NCBI GenBank assembly: GCA_023390155.1
Contig: JAEWDJ010000232.1
Span: forward strand, 1-5,347
Direction of reading: 5' to 3'
Length of the DNA stretch: 5,347 bases
Origin: Actinomycetes bacterium
Lineage (GTDB): Bacteria; Actinomycetota; Actinomycetes; Actinomycetales; Microbacteriaceae
A program made the translations under genes and the position numbers. Under the pieces are notes generated by a model, which saw nothing but the letters and a program-made list of their open reading frames with translations, was not told the DNA's origin and searched no databases. Every line of letters begins with the position of its first letter. The stretch's first letter is position 1. Of the stretch, positions 1-4,052 are shown piece by piece.

Positions 1-7
1 GCGCGGG

Positions 8-1081
8 ATGGCCACCGACGTCGTGCGGCCGGTCAGCCACTGGCTCTACGAGCCGGACGACGCCGTCCCGTCCGCGCAGGCGGGCGACGAGCCTCCCGTG
101 CGCCGCCGCGACTGGGTCGCGGAGGTCCTGTTCGGGATGCGGCCCGCACCGCCCGTCCTGCTCGCCGTGCTGTTCGCCGCCCTGGTGACCCCGTTCGGGC
201 TGTCGCAGTACGGCCTGCTGCGCTGCGCGCCGGCGATCGTCGCGGGTCTCGTCGTCGTCGCGCTGGGCAACCTGGTCGTCTCGCGGCTGGCCGAGCGCAC
301 CGCGCCGCGCCTGCGCGCGCCGGCGCTCCTGGCCGGTTACGTCGTCGTCGGGGCGGTGCTCGCGCTGACGACCGACACGGCGATCCGCTGGCAGGGCGTC
401 AGCCCCCGGTTCATCTGGTTCGAAGCCGGCACCTACCCGGTGATCGCGCTGGGCGTGGCCCTGGTGGTGTCGCTGTCGTCGCGCATCCGCTCGGACCAGA
501 ACCGGCTGGAGGCGGCGGTGCAGGCGAGCGTGTTCGACGCGGCCCGCAGCCGCGCCGACTACGACCACCAGCGCGCGGCGCTCGCGCGCATCCTGCACTC
601 CGGCGTCCAGTCCGAGCTCATCGCGGCGGCGCTGGCCCTCGGCGCCGGAGGCGGGGACGACGCGTCCGGGGCGCTGCGGGAGGTGGTGGATCGCGTGCGC
701 GGCGAACTCCTCGCGCCCGCCGACGCTCCCGACCCCGAGGCGCGCGTGGGCGCCCTGGTCGAGAGCTGGCGCTCCGCGATCCCGCTGCAGTCGACCATCG
801 CCCCGGGCGCGTGGGACCGCCTGCGCGATCCGGTGCGCTGCGACGCCGTGGTCGACGCCATCTCGGAGGGGCTGGCCAATGCCGTCCGACACGGCGACGG
901 GACCCCCGTCACGCTCGACGTCCGGCCGTCCGGTGCGGCCGGGCTGTCGGTGCTCGTCACGTCGGGCGGCGCGCTCTCGCTCGCGTCGCCGGGCATCGGG
1001 CTGCGGCAGCTCGCCGAGCACGCGGAGGTGGAGTTGCGCGAGTCCGGCGGTCGCGTCGAACTCGCCGTCGTCGTGCCGTGA
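8..1081 (+). CDS. Membrane sensor histidine kinase, NarL/DesK (HisKA_3-like) type, possibly 5'-partial
   Basis: This is a probable membrane-bound sensor kinase that would autophosphorylate a histidine and pass the phosphate to a response regulator not seen in this window. Hydrophobic segments lie near residues 48-62, 74-92, 105-120 and 143-157, followed by a short helical linker (about 160-190). A dimerisation/phosphoacceptor helix follows, with H197 in the motif LHSGVQSEL. The C-terminal ATPase domain has an N-box (E287 to N291, EGLANAVRHG) and a G-box (GIGL, 329-332). Two motifs are atypical: the residue after the histidine is Ser instead of Asp/Glu, and the usual DxGxG box reads TSGGA. Divergent actinobacterial kinases of this kind exist, so it may still be active. 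The frame stays open to the left edge, no ribosome binding site is visible in the seven bases before the ATG, and coding-type GC bias begins at once. The true start may therefore lie upstream. The stop is TGA. Confidence 0.8.
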   Translation: MATDVVRPVSHWLYEPDDAVPSAQAGDEPPVRRRDWVAEVLFGMRPAPPVLLAVLFAALVTPFGLSQYGLLRCAPAIVAGLVVVALGNLVVSRLAERTAPRLRAPALLAGYVVVGAVLALTTDTAIRWQGVSPRFIWFEAGTYPVIALGVALVVSLSSRIRSDQNRLEAAVQASVFDAARSRADYDHQRAALARILHSGVQSELIAAALALGAGGGDDASGALREVVDRVRGELLAPADAPDPEARVGALVESWRSAIPLQSTIAPGAWDRLRDPVRCDAVVDAISEGLANAVRHGDGTPVTLDVRPSGAAGLSVLVTSGGALSLASPGIGLRQLAEHAEVELRESGGRVELAVVVP

Positions 1082-1129
1082 CCGCTCGCCCGCACCGCCT
1101 GTCGTAGCAGCCGTACCGGGCCCCGACAC

Positions 1130-1145
1130 GCCCGGTCGGCCGGGC
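1130..1145. other. Short GC hairpin downstream of the kinase gene
   Basis: A 6-bp perfect stem (GCCCGG with CCGGGC) closes a TCGG tetraloop 49 bases after the kinase stop codon. No T-run follows. It could contribute to transcription termination or simply be GC-rich noise. Its left side, with four preceding bases, reads ACACGCCCGG, which is also the left part of the palindrome in the rtcB promoter. Confidence 0.3.
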
Positions 1146-1163
1146 TAGATTCGGTCGATCGGA

Positions 1164-1200
1164 GCCCCGCATCCGAGCACCTCAGAGCCGGGGCGCTTCT
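1164..1200 (+). terminator. Candidate terminator of the kinase gene
   Basis: GCCCCG (1164-1169) pairs with CGGGGC (1189-1194) around a 19-base loop, and the right arm is followed by a short pyrimidine stretch (GCTTCT). It sits about 80 bases after the kinase stop and before the AT-rich leader of the next gene, a plausible place for an actinobacterial terminator without a proper U-tract. The long loop makes it only moderately convincing. Confidence 0.4.
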
Positions 1201-1249
1201 GCGTGACCCGAACGCGCGGGATGCGCCCCAGCAGCGGGATCCATGCGAA

Positions 1250-1350
1250 GTCATCCTTAATCTATTCGTCTGCATTGATAGAACGTTCAGGCGAAATGAG
1301 GTAGAAAGGATCGGGTACGCCCCCGTCCGAGCCCCCTCAGGAAGACCAGC
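1250..1350 (+). promoter_or_regulatory. AT-rich leader and probable promoter region of the M15-like envelope gene
   Basis: Positions 1250-1310 form the most AT-rich stretch of the window, which suggests a promoter or 5' leader for the gene starting at 1351. I cannot assign convincing -35/-10 hexamers: TTGATA at 1275-1280 resembles a -35 box but has no well-spaced partner. Other elements are the palindrome GAACGTTC (1281-1288), a two-codon ATG-AGG-TAG mini-ORF (1296-1304) and the purine-rich AGAAAGGATC (1303-1312). The probable ribosome binding site is AGGAAG (1339-1344), six bases before the TTG start. No known riboswitch was recognised. Confidence 0.4.
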
Positions 1351-2475
1351 TTGCCCCGTTCCTCTGCCTCTTCGCGGCCTCGCCGCGGATCTCGCGCACC
1401 CCTGGTGGTCGACGTCGAGCGGCAGACGGAGCTGACGGCCGATCCGGTCGAGGACTTCACCCGCGGTGAGCACCTGGTCGCCGTGGAAGCCCCGCAGGAG
1501 CAGGCCTTCAGCAGCCGCCGCGCCCGCCTCGAAGCCGAACGCAGCCGCAGCACCCGCCCGCGCAAGCGCGAGCGCGTCGTCGTCGCTCCGAAGAGCGCTG
1601 TCGAGTCGGGCACCGCGAGCGGCCGCGCCGCGCGGCGCTCCGCCAAGGCGGCCGCGGCATCCGCGACCGCGGCGTCCACGCCGGCTCGGGGTGGCGCGAT
1701 GCGTCACCAGCGCAGCTCCGGTCGCCCCGGTGAGCACCGTCGCCGTGGCTTCCACGTCGTGGTCATGCTCGCCCTCACCGCCTTCTTCGGCACCGCGGCC
1801 CTCCCGGCGTACGCCACGACCAACGAGGTCTCGGCCGTCGGCAACGCGCGCACCGCGCTCGCCGTGCAGACGCTCACCGGCGGCAACACGACGGCCACGC
1901 AGGTGATCTCCCGCGACGGCCTCGCCATCGAGGAGAGCCCGCAGGCCCTCGACTCGACCACGAACACGACGGTGTCGCCGACGGTGCAGGCCCTCGCCAT
2001 CCAGCTCATGGGCGCCGTGTCGTCGGGCCGGTTGGTCGGCTCGACCCCGAACCATCTCGGCGAGATCGCGGATCTCGCGGAGGGCAAGGCCGTCGCCGGC
2101 TGCGGCGTCGACTACCGCGTCCTGCAGACCATCTCGTTCGCGCTGGCGCACTACAGCCAGGTCGGCGTCTCCGACATCAACCGCCGCTGCACCGGGCAGA
2201 TCGAGGGCGCCGGCACCGCCTCGGCGCACTACGCCGACGGCGGCGGCCACGCACTCGACTTCTTCCTGCTCAACGGCTCGCCGCTCACTGGCGGCGACGC
2301 CAAGTCGCTGGAGCTGATCCGCCTGCTCGACCCGATCGTGCCCGCGGGCACGGGCCTCGGCCAGATGAACTGCCGCAGCTCGAACAGCTTCGACAACTTC
2401 GCGCCGTTCGACGACTCCTGCAACCACGTGCACATCGACTTCCTCAAGTCGTCCGGCAGCACGATCAAGTACTGA
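1351..2475 (+). CDS. Exported or membrane-anchored protein with M15-like (ARB_07466-type) C-terminal domain
   Basis: This is a 374-residue protein of unproven function, probably acting at the cell wall. Residues 1-134 are basic, low-complexity and predicted cytoplasmic. Residues 135-150 form a hydrophobic segment ending in ALPAYA (150-155), a good signal-peptidase site, so the rest is secreted or anchored. The external domain has four cysteines (C251, C280, C341, C357), enough for two disulfides. It also has a metal-site-like signature: S291-x-H293 with a GGGHALDF motif (H300, D303), and NHVHID near the end (H359, H361, D363). This resembles the SxHxxGxAxD and HxH motifs of M15/hedgehog-type peptidases and the ARB_07466-like domain. 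The usual glutamate three residues before the HxH is a serine, so peptidase activity is uncertain. The TTG start at 1351 is the only start codon after the in-frame stop at 1297, apart from internal ones, and has AGGAAG six bases upstream. ATG 1699 is an alternative that would give a conventional 39-residue signal peptide. High GC at third positions from about codon 17 supports the long form. Confidence 0.75.
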   Translation: MPRSSASSRPRRGSRAPLVVDVERQTELTADPVEDFTRGEHLVAVEAPQEQAFSSRRARLEAERSRSTRPRKRERVVVAPKSAVESGTASGRAARRSAKAAAASATAASTPARGGAMRHQRSSGRPGEHRRRGFHVVVMLALTAFFGTAALPAYATTNEVSAVGNARTALAVQTLTGGNTTATQVISRDGLAIEESPQALDSTTNTTVSPTVQALAIQLMGAVSSGRLVGSTPNHLGEIADLAEGKAVAGCGVDYRVLQTISFALAHYSQVGVSDINRRCTGQIEGAGTASAHYADGGGHALDFFLLNGSPLTGGDAKSLELIRLLDPIVPAGTGLGQMNCRSSNSFDNFAPFDDSCNHVHIDFLKSSGSTIKY

Positions 2476-2489
2476 GCGACTCCGCACGC

Positions 2490-2522
2490 CGGGGGCCGCG
2501 CCGCCGAAGCGACGCGACCCCG
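2490..2522. terminator. Possible bidirectional terminator between convergent genes
   Basis: In the 51-base gap between the envelope gene and rtcB, CGGGG (2490-2494) pairs with CCCCG (2518-2522). Inside it CGCG (2497-2500) pairs with CGCG (2513-2516), with a small internal loop and a 12-base apical loop. There is no T-run on either side. Its position between two converging stop codons is its main support. Confidence 0.35.
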
Positions 2523-2526
2523 TGGC

Positions 2527-3708
2527 TCAGTCGCCCTTCACGTTGACGATCTGGCGCAGCGTGTGCCGCACCTCGACCAGGTCGGCGGCGTCGGCCATCA
2601 CCTGATCGATCGGCTTGTACGCCTGGGGGATCTCGTCCAGGAACGCGTCCGTGTCGCGGAACTCGATACCGGTCATCGCCTCCCTCAGCTCCTCCACGGT
2701 GAAGCGCTTGCGCGCTGCCGACCGCGAGAACTGGCGCCCCGCACCGTGCGGTGACGACTCCAGGGCGAGCGGGTCGCCCCTGCCCACCACCACGTAGGAG
2801 GCGGTGCCCATCGAGCCGGGGATCAGTCCGGGCTGTCCCTCCCGCGCCGAGATCGCCCCCTTGCGGGAGAGCCACACCTCCTTGCCGAAGTGCCGCTCGC
2901 GCTCGGTGAAGTTGTGGTGGCAGTTGATGCGCTCCACCTCCACGACGGGCTCACCGAAGTACTCGGCGGTCTGGCGCACCACGCGGTCCATCATCTCCTC
3001 GCGGTTGAGGAGCGCGAAGTGCTGGGCCCAGCGCAGCTCGGCGATGTACGCGTCGAACTCCGCGGTGCCCTCGACCAGGTACGCCAGGTCGCGGTCGGGC
3101 AGGTCGATCCACCAGCGCGTCATGAGCTCCTGCGCCACCCGGATGTGGTGCCCGGCGATGCGGTTGCCCACCCCGCGCGACCCCGAGTGGAGGAACAGCC
3201 AGACGGCGTCGTCCTCGTCCAGGCTCACCTCGATGAAGTGGTTGCCGGAGCCGAGCGAGCCCAACTGCAGCTCCCACGCCTTCGCGTAGCGCCCGGGCTC
3301 GAGCCCGATCGCGTCGGCCATCCCGGTGAGCTCCGCGAGACGCGGCTCGGCGGTGGCGACGACCTTGTTGTTGCGACCGCCCGCCGACAGCGGGATGGCG
3401 CGCTCGATCTGCTTGCGCAGCTCGGCCAGGGGTGCGACGGCGGAACGGGCGGCGACGTCCTCCCGGGTGAACCCGGTCTTCACCGCGATCATCCCGCAGC
3501 CGATGTCCACACCGACGGCTGCGGGCATGACCGCGCCGAGGGTGGGGATGACCGAGCCGACCGTCGCGCCGAGGCCCAGGTGGGCGTCCGGCATCAGGGC
3601 GACGTGCGGGTGGATGAACGGCATCGTCGAGGTGGTGACCGCCTGCGCGCGGGTGGAGTCCTCCAGCAGGGAGGCCCAGCTCAGCAGGCGGTTCGAGATT
3701 CTCTCCAT
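2527..3708 (-). CDS. rtcB: RtcB: GTP-dependent RNA ligase (3'-phosphate / 5'-hydroxyl)
   Basis: RtcB joins RNA ends carrying 3'-phosphate or 2',3'-cyclic phosphate to 5'-hydroxyl ends. It uses GTP and Mn2+ through a covalent RtcB-GMP intermediate, and serves RNA repair and tRNA splicing in the cytoplasm. The 393-residue product is close in length to E. coli RtcB (408) and looks collinear with it to the C-terminus (QIVNVKGD against QVVCVKG). Key sites are present: PDAH (40-43), GVDIGCGM with D68 and C71, GSGNHF with N156 and H157, LHSGSRG with H174, NCHHNF with H264/H265, IPGSMG (296-301), and SPHGAGR with H321, the expected guanylylated histidine. I chose the ATG at 3708 because the family's N-terminus begins there and AGAAAGGA lies just upstream, although the 2-base gap to the ATG is short. 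The frame is open for 90 more codons upstream, but that stretch covers hairpins and another ORF and looks non-coding. No archease or rtcA lies in the window. Confidence 0.97.
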   Translation of the reverse strand: MERISNRLLSWASLLEDSTRAQAVTTSTMPFIHPHVALMPDAHLGLGATVGSVIPTLGAVMPAAVGVDIGCGMIAVKTGFTREDVAARSAVAPLAELRKQIERAIPLSAGGRNNKVVATAEPRLAELTGMADAIGLEPGRYAKAWELQLGSLGSGNHFIEVSLDEDDAVWLFLHSGSRGVGNRIAGHHIRVAQELMTRWWIDLPDRDLAYLVEGTAEFDAYIAELRWAQHFALLNREEMMDRVVRQTAEYFGEPVVEVERINCHHNFTERERHFGKEVWLSRKGAISAREGQPGLIPGSMGTASYVVVGRGDPLALESSPHGAGRQFSRSAARKRFTVEELREAMTGIEFRDTDAFLDEIPQAYKPIDQVMADAADLVEVRHTLRQIVNVKGD

Positions 3709-3719
3709 GATCCTTTCTC
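3709..3719 (-). promoter_or_regulatory. Ribosome binding site of rtcB with unusually short spacing
   Basis: On the minus strand AGAAAGGA (3718-3711) matches eight bases complementary to the 16S rRNA 3' end but ends only two bases before the ATG. The pairing is long enough to be real, and the tight spacing may lower initiation efficiency. The same ten bases, AGAAAGGATC, occur at 1303-1312 on the plus strand in the leader of the envelope gene. Confidence 0.55.
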
Positions 3720-3728
3720 TCTCGTGCA

Positions 3729-3754
3729 GGTGCGGCCGGGGCGGCTCGCGCACC
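3729..3754 (-). other. Hairpin just upstream of the rtcB ribosome binding site
   Basis: GGTGCG (3729-3734) pairs with CGCACC (3749-3754) around a 14-base loop. In the rtcB transcript this stem ends about ten bases before the AGAAAGGA site. It could influence ribosome access or be one half of an alternative fold with the larger hairpin upstream. Confidence 0.3.
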
Positions 3755-3781
3755 CGCGCGGAGGCGGAAGGCGGGAGGAGG

Positions 3782-3808
3782 AGCCCCGGTCCTCGAGCGG
3801 ACGGGGCT
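3782..3808 (-). terminator. Strong terminator- or attenuator-like hairpin between the small ORF and rtcB
   Basis: AGCCCCG plus TCC on one side pairs with GGA plus CGGGGCT on the other, ten base pairs with a single bulged base and a six-base loop. It is the strongest hairpin I found in the window. In the rtcB direction it is followed by a pyrimidine-rich CTCCTCCTCCC run instead of a T-run. It lies after the small ORF's stop and 73 bases before the rtcB start, so it could end the short transcript, attenuate rtcB, or protect a processed end. Confidence 0.45.
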
Positions 3809-3811
3809 GCG

Positions 3812-3826
3812 GCATCCGACGGATGC
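3812..3826 (-). other. Small perfect hairpin next to the attenuator-like stem
   Basis: GCATCC (3812-3817) and GGATGC (3821-3826) form a 6-bp perfect stem with a three-base loop. On the minus strand it starts a few bases after the stop codon of the small ORF and stands only three bases before the larger hairpin. A ribosome stopped at the end of the small ORF would cover part of it. Confidence 0.4.
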
Positions 3827-3830
3827 GTCT

Positions 3831-3902
3831 CTACAGTCCCCGAGCGGTCTCGAGCGTCCGAAGATAGCGCTGTTCGCGCTGCAGTGCCGACGTGCTGGTC
3901 AT
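3831..3902 (-). CDS. Candidate 23-residue leader peptide or small protein upstream of rtcB
   Basis: This short ORF encodes 23 residues beginning MTSTSALQRE and ending ETARGL before TAG. I do not recognise it. Its main support is a good ribosome binding site: GGAGAGG (3918-3912) lies nine bases before the ATG, better spaced than the one in front of rtcB. The peptide is hydrophilic with no membrane segment, and Arg, Leu and Thr make up 12 of 23 residues. There is no run of one amino acid that would name a sensed tRNA. Third-position GC is lower than in the neighbouring genes (codons such as GCA, GAA, TAT, CTT), which fits a leader peptide or a non-optimised small gene. It lies 122 bases upstream of rtcB in a different frame, with two hairpins between. 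It may be a regulatory leader, a small protein co-transcribed with rtcB, or a chance ORF. Confidence 0.5.
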   Translation of the reverse strand: MTSTSALQREQRYLRTLETARGL

Positions 3903-3926
3903 GGCTGCTTTCCTCTCCGGTCGGCT

Positions 3927-3940
3927 GATTCCGTGGAATC
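3927..3940. promoter_or_regulatory. Inverted repeat GATTCC-GT-GGAATC
   Basis: A perfect 6-bp inverted repeat with a two-base centre lies between the candidate rtcB promoter and the small ORF's ribosome binding site. As DNA it has the form of a dimeric repressor operator. A two-base loop is too tight for the full RNA stem, so a DNA-binding role is more likely. A lone half-site, GGAATCC, recurs at 4027-4033 before the plus-strand gene. Confidence 0.35.
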
Positions 3941-3948
3941 GGGGCGTG

Positions 3949-3966
3949 CTGCGCCGGTCGGCGCAG
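3949..3966 (-). other. Hairpin at the predicted 5' end of the rtcB transcript
   Basis: CTGCGCC (3949-3955) pairs with GGCGCAG (3960-3966), seven base pairs with a four-base loop. If the minus-strand promoter at 3974-4003 is right, transcription would begin near 3967. This stem would then be the first thing in the RNA, a position that often stabilises a transcript against 5'-dependent decay. Confidence 0.4.
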
Positions 3967-3973
3967 GAGACCG

Positions 3974-4003
3974 ACCATACACGCCCGGGCGTGTCGTCGT
4001 CTA
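3974..4003 (-). promoter_or_regulatory. Candidate promoter for the small ORF and rtcB
   Basis: On the minus strand TAGACG (4003-3998) resembles a -35 box and TATGGT (3979-3974) a -10 box, with an 18-base spacer. Matches to the housekeeping consensus are four of six in each box. The predicted start is about 65 bases before the small ORF. The assignment gains weight because a perfect palindrome fills the spacer, but it is unproven. Confidence 0.4.
3979..3994. promoter_or_regulatory. Perfect 16-bp palindrome, candidate operator
   Basis: ACACGCCCGGGCGTGT is self-complementary across all 16 bases with no spacer. It sits between the divergent rtcB leader and the arylsulfotransferase gene, within the spacer of the predicted minus-strand promoter and 58 bases before the plus-strand start. 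A dimeric regulator bound here could control one or both directions. The regulator is not identifiable from this window. Confidence 0.45.
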
Positions 4004-4052
4004 CAGGCGGCTCATAGCCGGCACCTGGAATCCGCTCATCGAGGCGCAGATA

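Noticed and set aside
1281..1288. GAACGTTC as an SOS (LexA) box
   Set aside because: Actinobacterial LexA boxes need GAAC and GTTC separated by four bases. Here the halves are directly joined.
1160..1300. A ydaO-type (c-di-AMP) riboswitch before the wall-associated gene
   Set aside because: Such riboswitches precede some actinobacterial wall hydrolases, but the conserved blocks such as GGGGTGAATC are absent here.
559..2487. A 642-codon open frame on the minus strand
   Set aside because: It overlaps the kinase and envelope genes and the AT-rich intergenic region. Its product is Arg/Ala-rich low complexity with no recognisable domain, as expected of an antisense shadow in GC-rich DNA.
3709..3978. 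A 90-codon N-terminal extension of RtcB
   Set aside because: RtcB homologs start near the ATG at 3708. The extension runs through hairpins and the small ORF in another frame and resembles nothing in the family.
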